Source: Hyphomicrobiales bacterium
Lineage (GTDB): Bacteria > Pseudomonadota > Alphaproteobacteria > Rhizobiales > Beijerinckiaceae
Direction: 5' to 3'
Length of the DNA: 15,360 nucleotides
NCBI GenBank assembly: GCA_027489835.1
Contig: JAIXZF010000009.1
Span: 1-15,360, forward strand
Shown here one piece after another: positions 1-7,753 of the stretch. The translations under genes were made by a program, and so were the position numbers. Under the pieces are notes generated by a model. That model was not told where the DNA came from. It did not search any database and saw only the letters and a list, made by a program, of their open reading frames with translations. Position 1 is the stretch's first letter. Every line of letters begins with the position of its first letter.

Positions 1-1547
1 AGGCCGCCGCGCAGCGCCGCGACGAAGCCCTCGGCCGTGTCGACGCGGATGCCCGGCACGCCCATGCCCCTCGCCAGCGACACCCAGTCGAGCGCCGGAT
101 CGTCCAGCGACAGCATGTCGAGCGCCTTGCGGCCGGGATTAGCGGCGCCCACGGCGGCGAGCTCGCCGGTGAGGATGGCGTAGCTGCGGTTGGACCAGAT
201 AATGGTGAGCACGTCGGCGCGGGTGCGGGCCTGGCTCCACAGCGCCTGCAGCGTGTACATGGCGCTGCCGTCTGCCTGCAGGTTGATGACCTTGCGGTCC
301 TTGCAGGCCGTGGCGGCGCCGAGCGCCAAAGGCGGGCCGATGCCGATCGAGCCGCCGGTGATCTGCAGCCAGTCATGGGGCGCGGCGCCGGCCGTCAGGG
401 GCCCGTTGGCCCGGCCGCTGGTGATCGATTCATCCACGACGATGGCGCCTTCGGGCATCAGCGCCGCCACCGCAGCCATCGCCGCATCGGCCGTGAGCTG
501 GCCGCTCGGCAGCGGGGGCGTGAACCGTGGCGCGCGTTCGGCATCGGAGACGCGCGCGCCGACCGCATCGGCGAGTTCGGCAAGGATGGCGGCGAGGTCG
601 TGCGTGCCATCGGCCAGCGGGATGATCTCCGCATCGGGGCGCGCCATCCGGCTTGGCTTGCCGGGATAGCCGAAGAAGGCGACCGGATCGGGCGCGCCGA
701 TCAGCACGAGGCGGGCATAGGGGCTGAGCGCTTCCAGCGCCATGTCGACCGGATAGGGCAGCCGCCTCAATGTGGGCCGGCCCGCGCCGCGTTCGACGCG
801 CGGCAGCGCCATGCGGCCCATCAGATGCGCGCCGGTGCGGCGCGCGATGGCGGAGGCCAGCTCCAGATTGCCTCCTCGCACCGCGTCGGCGCCGACGAAG
901 ATCAGGGTTTCCGGCCCCTTCCGGATGGCGTCGAGCGCCCTTGCCATCATCGCCGCGTCCGGGGCGGCGCGCTGAGGCGGCGCGAGCGGCGTGACGGGCT
1001 CGGCGCCCGGCCCCCAGGCCGTGTCGGCCGGCAGGATCAGGGTGGCGATGCGGCCCGGGCCCGCCGCGCAGGCGGTGCGCGCCTCGGTGATGGCGGCCGC
1101 GCCCTCGCCCGCGATCGAGCGCGAATCCCGGCCCGTTAGCACCCAGTGCGACATTGGCCGCGCCACGCCCTCGGTGTCGGCCGTCAGCGGCGCGTCATAG
1201 GCCAGATGCTGGGTGGTGTGCTCGCCCACGATGTTGACGATGGGCGTTCCCGCCTTCCGCGCATTGTGCAGGTTGGCCAGCCCGTTGCCGAGGCCGGGGC
1301 CGAGATGCAGCAGGGTGAGGCCGGGCCGGCCGGTCATCCGTGCCCAGCCATCGGCAGCGCCCGTGGCGACGCCCTCGAACAGGCACAGCACGCAGGACAT
1401 GCCCTCGACCCTGTCGAGCGCCGCGACGAAATGCATCTCCGAGGTGCCGGGGTTGGAGAAGCACATGTCGGCGCCGCCGGCGACGAGGGTACGGACGAGG
1501 CTTTCCGCGCCGTTCATGACGCCCGCCGCTTCGGGCTGCGCATCCAT
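1..1547 (-). CDS. ThDP-dependent enzyme, acetolactate synthase large subunit-like (3' end beyond window)
   Basis: Likely a cytoplasmic thiamine-diphosphate enzyme that decarboxylates or ligates a 2-oxo acid. About 515 residues are visible and only the last dozen or so should be missing, since such proteins are usually 510-560 residues. The N-terminal PYR domain has the NPGTSEMHFVAAL segment and the LFEGVATGAADGWARM segment, whose Glu (residue 58) matches the cofactor-activating glutamate. The C-terminal PP domain has GGSIGIGPPLALGAA, then ADGSAMYTLQALW and the IIWSNRSYAIL segment that form the Mg-diphosphate site. These fit the acetolactate-synthase-like/benzoylformate-decarboxylase-like branch annotated 'acetolactate synthase large subunit', for which true AHAS activity is doubtful; no small-subunit gene is nearby. 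The chosen ATG lies 4 bases after the deacetylase stop; an in-frame ATG at 1517 (MNGAESLV...) is an equally good start. It is the last visible gene of the leftward operon. The family is clear; the substrate is unknown. Confidence 0.85.
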   Translation of the reverse strand, partial: MDAQPEAAGVMNGAESLVRTLVAGGADMCFSNPGTSEMHFVAALDRVEGMSCVLCLFEGVATGAADGWARMTGRPGLTLLHLGPGLGNGLANLHNARKAGTPIVNIVGEHTTQHLAYDAPLTADTEGVARPMSHWVLTGRDSRSIAGEGAAAITEARTACAAGPGRIATLILPADTAWGPGAEPVTPLAPPQRAAPDAAMMARALDAIRKGPETLIFVGADAVRGGNLELASAIARRTGAHLMGRMALPRVERGAGRPTLRRLPYPVDMALEALSPYARLVLIGAPDPVAFFGYPGKPSRMARPDAEIIPLADGTHDLAAILAELADAVGARVSDAERAPRFTPPLPSGQLTADAAMAAVAALMPEGAIVVDESITSGRANGPLTAGAAPHDWLQITGGSIGIGPPLALGAATACKDRKVINLQADGSAMYTLQALWSQARTRADVLTIIWSNRSYAILTGELAAVGAANPGRKALDMLSLDDPALDWVSLARGMGVPGIRVDTAEGFVAALRGG

Positions 1548-1551
1548 CGGC

Positions 1552-2439
1552 TCAGCCCGCCGCGAGCCCGGCGGCGCAGTGGCGCGCGACCTGTTCGTGC
1601 GTGGCGAACCAGGCGCCGCCCTTCGCCTTGATGTGCCTGATCAGCTCCTCGAGGATGAAAATGCGTGAGCGGTAGGTGATGACGTGCGGGTGCATGGTTA
1701 GCAGGAACAGCCCGCCCTCCTGATGCGCCCGGTCGAACTCGCGGATGAAGATGTCGAGAACGGCGGGCGGCGGCGTGTAGGGTCTGAGCGCCTGGAAGCG
1801 ATTCATGTTGAAATAGGGCGCGTCGTCGCGGATCCACTCGACCGGCAGTTCGACGATGCCGGTCGGCTCGCCAGCCTCGACCAGCTCGTAGGGATCGTCG
1901 TCGGCCATCAGGGACGAATCGTAGATCAGCCCGAGCTCGCGCTGGATCGCCAGCGTCGCCTCGGAAAAATCCCAGCTTGGCGTGCGCATGCCGACGGGGC
2001 GGCGGCCGGTGATCTCTTCCAACGCATCGGCCGAGCGCAGATGCAGGTCCCGCTCCACGGCGGCGGGCAGGGCCGAATTGACCTCGTGGATCCAGCCATG
2101 CAGGCCGATCTCGTGGCCCTCGGCGATGACGCGGCGCTGCTCGTCGGGATAGAGCTTGGCCGCGACGGCCGGCACGAAGAAGCTCGCGCGGACATCCTCG
2201 CGCTTCAGCAATTCGAGGATGCGCGGCACGCCGACGCGCGTGCCGTACTGGCCCCAGGAGAGCCGGCCGATAGAGTTGCCGCCATCGCGCAGCTCGTTGG
2301 TGTCGTGGTCGCTGTCGAAGGAGAGGGCCACGGCGCAGCGCGCCCCGCCCGGCCATGACGCCGGCTTCAGCGAGCGCCCGGCCCTGACGCGCGCCACGCG
2401 GCGGCGCCATTCCTCTTCAGGCCACTGCCACGGCTCCAT
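1552..2439 (-). CDS. CE4-type polysaccharide deacetylase family protein, cytoplasmic (HpPgdA/allantoinase-like branch)
   Basis: A 295-residue metal-dependent amide hydrolase of the NodB/CE4 fold. Visible motifs are SFDSDHD (catalytic/metal Asp42 and Asp44), HEIGLHGWIHE (metal ligands His114 and His118), RTPSWDFS (Arg152, motif 3) and LLTMHPHV with His250 near the end. There is no signal peptide or membrane segment, so it acts inside the cell, unlike most cell-wall deacetylases. Length and motif style resemble the Helicobacter PgdA/PuuE-allantoinase group, whose members act on N-acyl or cyclic amide substrates. The start is supported by AAGGAG at 2446-2451, 6 bases upstream. It follows the ATPase gene by 15 bases and precedes the ThDP enzyme by 4 bases, so it is translated within the transporter operon. 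That context suggests it hydrolyses an imported amide rather than peptidoglycan; this is inference. Confidence 0.88.
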   Translation of the reverse strand: MEPWQWPEEEWRRRVARVRAGRSLKPASWPGGARCAVALSFDSDHDTNELRDGGNSIGRLSWGQYGTRVGVPRILELLKREDVRASFFVPAVAAKLYPDEQRRVIAEGHEIGLHGWIHEVNSALPAAVERDLHLRSADALEEITGRRPVGMRTPSWDFSEATLAIQRELGLIYDSSLMADDDPYELVEAGEPTGIVELPVEWIRDDAPYFNMNRFQALRPYTPPPAVLDIFIREFDRAHQEGGLFLLTMHPHVITYRSRIFILEELIRHIKAKGGAWFATHEQVARHCAAGLAAG

Positions 2440-2445
2440 GGGGCT

Positions 2446-2451
2446 CTCCTT
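2446..2451 (-). promoter_or_regulatory. Strong Shine-Dalgarno for the CE4 deacetylase gene
   Basis: On the minus strand this reads AAGGAG, 6 bases before the ATG at 2439. It fixes the deacetylase start and is stronger than most ribosome sites in the operon, where the transporter genes rely on overlapping stop/start codons. Confidence 0.7.
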
Positions 2452-2454
2452 GTC

Positions 2455-3461
<1,007 letters not shown>

Positions 3462-3465
<4 letters not shown>

Positions 3466-4436
3466 GCGGCCACCTCGCGGTCGAGCGGATGACGGCAGCG
3501 GAAGGCGCGCGCGCCATCGCCGGTGAGCGCCGGCATCACCTTGCAGTCCTCCTGCGCCTTGGGGCAGCGCGGACGGAAGGAGCAGCCCTCGGGCAGGTTC
3601 GCCAGGGAGGGCATGGAGCCGGGAATCTGCACGAGGTCCTGGCCGGGCCTGGCCATGCTCGGCAGCGAATTGAGCAGGCCGCGCGTGTAGGGGTGGCGCG
3701 GGCTCCTGAGCACGGAGGCCACGGGGCCGGCCTCGATGATGCGGCCGGCATACATGACCAGCAGGCGCGAGGCGACCGAGGACACAGTTGCGAGGTCATG
3801 GCTGATCCAGATCATCGCCGTGCCGAGCCGCGCCGCCAGCGACTTCATCTCGGTCAGGATCTGGGCCTGGATCGAGACGTCCAGCGCGGTGGTCGGCTCG
3901 TCGCAGATGATGAGCTTGGGCCGGTTGAGCAGCGCGATGGCGATGGCGACGCGCTGGCGCATGCCGCCGGAGAACTGATGCGGATAGTTCTCGAGCCGCC
4001 GCGCGGCATCGGGAATGCCGACGATGGTGAGCGCCTCGACGCAGCGCGCCGTGGCCGCGGCCTCGCCGACGCGTTCATGCGCGGCGATGGCGAGGCGCAT
4101 CTGCTGGCCGACTGTGAGCACGGGGTTGAGCGTCGCGGACGGGTCCTGGAACACCATCGCCATCTCGCGGCCGCGCATCGAGCGCAGCGCGCCATGGCCG
4201 AGGCCGACGAGCTCGCGGCCGGCGAACCTGACCGATCCCGAGACGATGCGGCCCGGCGCGTCGACAAGCCCCAGGATTGAAAAGCCGGTGACGCTCTTGC
4301 CGGAACCGGACTCGCCGACGAGCCCGACGATCTCGCCCTCGCCGACCTCGAACGACACGTCCTCGACGGCCTTGAGCACGCCGCCCCTGGTGTCGAAATG
4401 CGTCGTCAGGCCCCTGACCTCGAGCAGCGCGCTCAT
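3462..4436 (-). CDS. Dipeptide/oligopeptide ABC importer ATP-binding protein, DppD/OppD type
   Basis: A 324-residue ATPase, the first nucleotide-binding subunit of the importer. Visible motifs: Walker A GESGSGKS (41-48), Q-loop VFQDP (Gln97), signature FSGGMRQR (155-162), Walker B LIICDEP (175-181), D-loop ALDVS and switch His213. The oligopeptide-type C-terminal tail carries SPRHPYTRGLL and cysteines 285, 291, 298 and 314, in the same C-x5-C-x6-C spacing as the partner ATPase. The frame stays open about 140 codons further upstream, but that part is antifamily Arg/His-rich sequence lying inside the permease gene. The MSALLEVRGL start at 4436, overlapping the permease stop by 4 bases (ATGA), is therefore the right one. 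It ends in a second ATGA overlap with the next gene, so C-D-F are translationally coupled. Confidence 0.95.
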
Positions 4437-5311
4437 CGCCTGAGCCTCGGGTTGAGCTGGTCGCGGATCTGGTCTCCGACGAGGTTGATGGCGACGATCA
4501 GCACGATCAGCGCCACGCCCGGGTAGATCGAGATCCAGTAGCGGCCGGACAGCATGTACTGGAAGCCGTTCGCGATGAGCATGCCGAGCGAGGGCTCGGT
4601 GACAGGCAGGCCGAGGCCGAGGAAGGACAAGGTGGCCTCGAGCGCGATGGAGTTGGCGATCTGCACCGTCGCCACGACGATCAGCGGCGGCAGGCAATTG
4701 GGCAGGATGTGGCGGAACACCACGCGGCGCGCGGCGAGCGGCGTCGAGAGCGCGGCGTCGACATAGTCCTTCGAGCGCTCGGTTGAGGCCGCGCCATGGG
4801 CGGTGCGGGCGAAATAGGCATATTGCGCCGTGACCAGAGCGGCGATCAGCGGCCATTTGCCCTGCCCCAGCAACGCCGCCAGCACCAGCGCCAGCAGGAT
4901 GGCCGGGAAGGAGAGCTGCAGGTCGATGATCCGCATGATCAGCGCCTCGATGCGGCCGCCGAAATAGGCCGCGAAGGCGCCGAGCGTGGCCCCGACCACG
5001 AAGGCGATGCCGCCCGCGATGACCCCGACCTGGATCGAGATGCGCAGGCCATAGAGGATGGCGGAGAGCAGGTCACGCCCTTGCGCGTCCGTGCCGAGCC
5101 AGTGGGTGAAGCCGTTTGAGCCGACATAGCCGGGCGGGCGGCGCGCATCCATGAGCACGAGGCGGGAGAGGTCGTAGGGGTTCTGCGGCGAGATCAGCGG
5201 CGAGATGAGCGCCAGCGTTCCGATCAGCAGCACGACGCCAAGTGCCGCCACCGCGATGCGGTTGGTCTTGAACTCGTCCCAGAAGCGCGCGACGGGCGAG
5301 GCGCTGTCCAT
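4433..5311 (-). CDS. Dipeptide/oligopeptide ABC importer permease, DppC/OppC type
   Basis: A 292-residue inner-membrane permease. It starts with a short cytoplasmic OppC-type N-terminus (WDEFKTNRIA), then a first membrane helix (about 19-40), then the family hallmark HWLGTDAQGRDLLSAILYG (70-88) before the core transmembrane domain. The coupling (EAA) loop is DAALSTPLAARRVVFRHILPN (185-205). The usual glycine of EAA...G is replaced by the TP pair, a variant I recall from a subset of DppC proteins, so probably not damage. Later parts are ATLSFLGLGLP and the C-terminal NPRLRR typical of the family. The frame is open for about 149 codons upstream, but that is the shadow of the preceding permease; the ATG at 5311 overlaps the stop of that gene by one base (TGATG). 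It should form the translocation pore with the DppB-type subunit. Confidence 0.95.
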   Translation of the reverse strand: MDSASPVARFWDEFKTNRIAVAALGVVLLIGTLALISPLISPQNPYDLSRLVLMDARRPPGYVGSNGFTHWLGTDAQGRDLLSAILYGLRISIQVGVIAGGIAFVVGATLGAFAAYFGGRIEALIMRIIDLQLSFPAILLALVLAALLGQGKWPLIAALVTAQYAYFARTAHGAASTERSKDYVDAALSTPLAARRVVFRHILPNCLPPLIVVATVQIANSIALEATLSFLGLGLPVTEPSLGMLIANGFQYMLSGRYWISIYPGVALIVLIVAINLVGDQIRDQLNPRLRR

Positions 5312-6285
5312 CACGCGGCCCTCCTCGTGCGCAGCCGCGGATCGAGCGCGGCGTAGGCGATGTCGACGGTGAAGTTGATGACGATGAACAGGAAGGCGAC
5401 GAGCATCAGGTAGGCGACCATCACCGGCCGGTCGAGCGTCGAGATGGAATCGATGATCAGCTTGCCGACGCCCGGCCAGGAGAAGATCGTCTCCGTGACG
5501 ACGGCGAAGGCCAGCGTGGAGCCGAGCTCGAGGCCGAACACCGTGACGATGGGGATGGCGATGAGGCGCAGCACATGCCGGCTCAGGATCGTCCATTCGC
5601 TTTCGCCGGCGGCGCGGGCGAACTTCACCGTGTCGGTCAGCATGGTCTCGCGCGTTCCCGCCCGGGCAAGGCGCACCATCATCGCGAACTTGAACAGCGA
5701 GAGGTTGAGCGCGGGCAGGAAGAGATGTGTTAGCCCGTTCCAGGTGAGGAAGCTCCACTGCACGCCAAAAATCGTGACCGTGTCGCCGCGATTACCCGCC
5801 GGCAGCCAGCCCAACGTGACGGCGAAGGTGAAGATCAGGACGAGGCCGATCCAGAAGGTCGGCACCGAGAAGCCCAGGATCGAGAGCGCCATGATCGCCT
5901 TGGAGATCGGGCTTTCAGGCCTGTAGCCGGCATAGATGCCGAGCGGCACGCCGAGCAGCGTCGCACCGAACACGGCGGCCAGCGTCAGCTCGATGGTCGC
6001 CGGCAGGCGCGAGAAGATGAGGTCCAGAACGGGCATGTTGAAGACGAAGGAGCGGCCGAAATCGCCGCGCGACAGCCGCCCGAGGAAGTCGAGATACTGC
6101 TTCCAGAGCGGCTGATCGAGGCCATAGGCGCGGATGGTCTGCTCGCGGATGAGCTGGGTGGCGTCCGGCGAGATCAGCACGTCGATCGGGTTGCCGACAG
6201 CGTAGACCCCGACGAAGACCAGCGCCGAGATCACGAGCATGACCACGAAGGCCTGCATCAGGCGCTGGATGACGAAGCCTAGCAT
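5311..6285 (-). CDS. Dipeptide/oligopeptide ABC importer permease, DppB/OppB type
   Basis: A 324-residue inner-membrane permease. The N-terminal MLGFVIQRLMQAF helix is the standard DppB/OppB start, followed by a periplasmic region ending in GDFGRSFVFNMPV (74-86). The core transmembrane domain runs from about residue 95, with GVPLGIYAGY, SILGFSVPTFWIGL and the EAA coupling loop FARAAGESEWTILSRHVLR (222-240), then ETIFSWPGVGKLI and the C-terminal DPRLR. About six hydrophobic helices are visible. The gene begins 31 bases after the creatininase-like gene; only a weak purine-rich ribosome site precedes the ATG, so expression may depend partly on upstream translation. The substrate-binding protein is not in this operon but in the divergent one starting at 7754. 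Confidence 0.95.
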   Translation of the reverse strand: MLGFVIQRLMQAFVVMLVISALVFVGVYAVGNPIDVLISPDATQLIREQTIRAYGLDQPLWKQYLDFLGRLSRGDFGRSFVFNMPVLDLIFSRLPATIELTLAAVFGATLLGVPLGIYAGYRPESPISKAIMALSILGFSVPTFWIGLVLIFTFAVTLGWLPAGNRGDTVTIFGVQWSFLTWNGLTHLFLPALNLSLFKFAMMVRLARAGTRETMLTDTVKFARAAGESEWTILSRHVLRLIAIPIVTVFGLELGSTLAFAVVTETIFSWPGVGKLIIDSISTLDRPVMVAYLMLVAFLFIVINFTVDIAYAALDPRLRTRRAA

Positions 6286-6316
6286 CGGCGCATCCCGGCG
6301 CGGCTGTCAGCGAGGG

Positions 6317-7018
6317 TCACGCCCAGCCCTCGGCGATGATCTCGCGCGTCTCCGCCACGGCGGTGCGCCAGATGGCCAGCATCTCCTCGTCCGCGCGCTG
6401 GTAAACGCCGCCATAATTGCCATCGCCGAGCATCAGGCGCTTGGCGCCGGGGTCGAGTTGCTGGAAGCGGGCGAGTTCCAGCATCGGCTTCTGGCCGGCG
6501 GGCATGTCGATGCCGGCAAGGCGCGTCCACGGAAAGTTCTCCATCCAGGAGGCGTGGCTGGCCACCGGGTCGATGCGCTGGACATGGGCCATGGTGCGGG
6601 GAGCGCTCCACCAATTGTGCCATTTCACCTGGATGCCGCGGTTGCGGTCCAGCCATTCAAGAACCGCGCCATGGGCGGGGGAATTGCCGCCATGGCCGTT
6701 CACGATGGTGATGCAGCTAAAGCCGGAGCGGACCATGCCGTCGAGCACGTCGGCGATGATGGCGCAGAGCGTGGAGAGCCTCAGCGTCACGGTGCCGGGA
6801 TAATCGACGAAGCTTGGCGTCAGGCCGTAGTTGATGACCGGGAAGACGGGCACGCCCAGGCCCTCCACCGCGTCGAGTGCCACTTTCTCCGACAGGATGG
6901 CGTCGACGCACAGGCTCAGATGCGCGTGCTGCTCGGTGGAGCCCACGGGCAGCACGGCCCGGCGCTCGGATTTCGCCAGAGCCTCCACCTGCATCCAGTT
7001 CATCTCGGCGATGCGCAT
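6317..7018 (-). CDS. Creatininase family amidohydrolase
   Basis: A 233-residue metal-dependent amidohydrolase of the creatininase fold, probably cytoplasmic (no signal peptide). The N-terminal metal motif GSTEQHAHLSLCVD supplies Glu29, His31 and Asp39; NGHGGN (107-112) supplies His109; and HASWMEN places Glu160 where the family has its second-half acidic residue. True creatininase has NGHYEN instead, so this is not creatininase itself. Members with NGHGGN include mycofactocin MftE, pyrrolo-pterin/FAPy deformylases and many proteins of unknown function that cleave peptide or cyclic amide bonds. It is 20-30 residues shorter than most members. The start is set by AAGGAG at 7029-7034; the upstream regulator gene ends 4 bases before its ATG. 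Placed first after the regulator and before the importer, it probably acts on the imported compound; substrate unknown. Confidence 0.88.
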   Translation of the reverse strand: MRIAEMNWMQVEALAKSERRAVLPVGSTEQHAHLSLCVDAILSEKVALDAVEGLGVPVFPVINYGLTPSFVDYPGTVTLRLSTLCAIIADVLDGMVRSGFSCITIVNGHGGNSPAHGAVLEWLDRNRGIQVKWHNWWSAPRTMAHVQRIDPVASHASWMENFPWTRLAGIDMPAGQKPMLELARFQQLDPGAKRLMLGDGNYGGVYQRADEEMLAIWRTAVAETREIIAEGWA

Positions 7019-7022
7019 CGTC

Positions 7023-7610
7023 TCAGTTCTCCTTGGAAGCCGGATCGGGAAGCTCGGACGCCTGAGGCGCGTCCTCGGCGTCGAACATGGCGAGAACCAC
7101 GCGCGCCAGCAGCGTCGACAGCGTCTCGCGCTCGACCAGGCTGAGCGGCGCCAGCATCTCCTCCTCGAGCGCGACGAAGCGGGGCAGCGCCTCCTCGAAC
7201 ACGGCGCGGCCGCTCGCGGTCAGCGACAGGAATTGCTGCCGGCGGTCGCCCGCATCGGTGCGGCGCCGGACATGGCCGAGCTTGATCAGGCGGTTGACGG
7301 CCCGGCTGAGGGTGTTTTTCGGAAAGGCGGTGGAGGAGGCGATCTCGCTGGCGGTGATGCCGTCATGCAGGGCGAGGCTGTAGATGACGACGAACTCGAC
7401 GCGCGCCAGCCCGAAGCGCTCCTCGACCCAGCCATAGAGCGGCTGGTTGTAGCGCAGGGCCAGATAGTTGAACCGCGCCGCGAAGCCGCACGGGTTCTTC
7501 CAGAGCCGCGTATGGGTGAAGGCGTCCAGCCGCTGGCGCGACAGGAGCTCGGCGCCGACGCCATCCGGCAGCTCGCCCGCTCCCTCGACCCTTCGCTCAA
7601 CTCGTTCCAT
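7023..7610 (-). CDS. MarR family transcriptional regulator
   Basis: A 195-residue winged-helix repressor or activator that should dimerise and respond to a small ligand. The DNA-binding domain spans about 85-131: ITASEIASSTAFPKNTLSRAVNRLIKLGHV gives the two HTH helices, with recognition helix about 97-110, and the wing follows as RRRTDAGDRRQQFLSLT, a standard MarR pattern with the conserved Asp-Arg pair. Flanking helices (40-75 and 140-178) form the dimerisation part. It is about 40 residues longer than a typical MarR, mostly at the N-terminus. The ATG at 7610 is supported by AGGAAG at 7617-7622, 6 bases upstream. It is the first gene of the leftward operon and faces the divergent binding-protein gene, so local autoregulation and control of both operons is the simplest hypothesis. 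Confidence 0.9.
   Translation of the reverse strand: MERVERRVEGAGELPDGVGAELLSRQRLDAFTHTRLWKNPCGFAARFNYLALRYNQPLYGWVEERFGLARVEFVVIYSLALHDGITASEIASSTAFPKNTLSRAVNRLIKLGHVRRRTDAGDRRQQFLSLTASGRAVFEEALPRFVALEEEMLAPLSLVERETLSTLLARVVLAMFDAEDAPQASELPDPASKEN
7029..7034 (-). promoter_or_regulatory. Strong Shine-Dalgarno for the creatininase-like gene
   Basis: Minus-strand AAGGAG ten bases before the ATG at 7018, lying inside the last codons of the regulator gene. It fixes the start and shows the amidohydrolase gene has its own good ribosome site rather than only coupling to the regulator. Confidence 0.65.
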
Positions 7611-7616
7611 ACAGAA

Positions 7617-7622
7617 CTTCCT
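7617..7622 (-). promoter_or_regulatory. Shine-Dalgarno for the MarR gene
   Basis: Minus-strand AGGAAG, 6 bases before the ATG at 7610. It supports the 195-residue start rather than a shorter internal one, and leaves a leader of only about 20 bases from the predicted transcription start. Confidence 0.55.
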
Positions 7623-7636
7623 GACGACCTACAGGC

Positions 7637-7664
7637 AGTATAGCGGCCGAAAATAGTTCCACAA
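7637..7664 (-). promoter_or_regulatory. Candidate sigma70-type promoter of the leftward (marR) operon
   Basis: On the minus strand, TTGTGG (7664-7659) and TATACT (7642-7637) are separated by 16 bases. The -10 matches the sigma70 consensus at five of six positions; the -35 matches only the TTG half well. The predicted start near 7630 leaves a short leader containing the AGGAAG ribosome site. Prediction from sequence only. Confidence 0.5.
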
Positions 7665-7670
7665 GGAATT
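7655..7670. promoter_or_regulatory. Candidate operator: imperfect palindrome overlapping both divergent -35 elements
   Basis: The 16-base element AGTTCCACAAGGAATT has the perfect core TTCC-N4-GGAA, and its outermost bases also pair; one position per arm does not. It sits in the most AT-rich part of the intergenic region, covers the -35 of the leftward promoter and touches the first bases of the rightward -35 (7669). Its size and position fit a MarR dimer site, but it is shorter than many known MarR operators and no second copy was found. Confidence 0.45.
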
Positions 7671-7697
7671 GACGAGCCGCGATCTTCGGACTTCAAT
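7669..7697 (+). promoter_or_regulatory. Candidate sigma70-type promoter of the rightward operon
   Basis: TTGACG (7669-7674, five of six consensus matches) and TTCAAT (7692-7697, four of six) are separated by 17 bases. The predicted start is near 7704, giving a leader of about 50 bases before the binding-protein ATG at 7754. Prediction from sequence only. Confidence 0.45.
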
Positions 7698-7719
7698 GCG
7701 GCTTCGGGCCGTAGCCGCA
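7697..7719 (+). repeat. Inverted repeat / potential hairpin in the leader of the binding-protein gene
   Basis: TGCGGCT (7697-7703) and AGCCGCA (7713-7719) are perfect 7-base inverted arms around a 9-base loop. An alternative shorter pairing CGGC/GCCG (7699-7702 with 7708-7711) is also possible. It overlaps the predicted transcription start, so it could be a second protein site or a 5' mRNA hairpin. In DNA this GC-rich a 7-base repeat may also be chance. Confidence 0.35.
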
Positions 7720-7741
7720 CGGGCGGCGGGCCATCTGGATT

Positions 7742-7747
7742 GGGAGG
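7742..7747 (+). promoter_or_regulatory. Shine-Dalgarno for the solute-binding protein gene
   Basis: GGGAGG, 6 bases before the ATG at 7754. It supports that ATG, which gives a complete signal peptide. Confidence 0.65.
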
Positions 7748-7753
7748 TCCGTC

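Noticed and set aside
1..1547. Assignment of the ThDP enzyme as ilvB of branched-chain amino acid synthesis
   Set aside because: There is no small regulatory subunit gene, the motifs fit the benzoylformate-decarboxylase-like branch, and the operon is a transport/catabolic one.
1514..2410. Second minus-strand frame across the deacetylase gene
   Set aside because: It is the shifted-frame shadow of the CE4 gene, which has all catalytic motifs and a strong ribosome site.
4437..4856. 140-codon upstream extension of the DppD-type ATPase frame
   Set aside because: It overlaps the permease gene out of frame and shows no ABC-protein sequence; the ATGA junction at 4433-4436 marks the real start.
5312..5758. 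149-codon upstream extension of the DppC-type permease frame
   Set aside because: It is His/Arg-rich sequence inside the DppB-type gene; the family N-terminus begins at the ATG at 5311.
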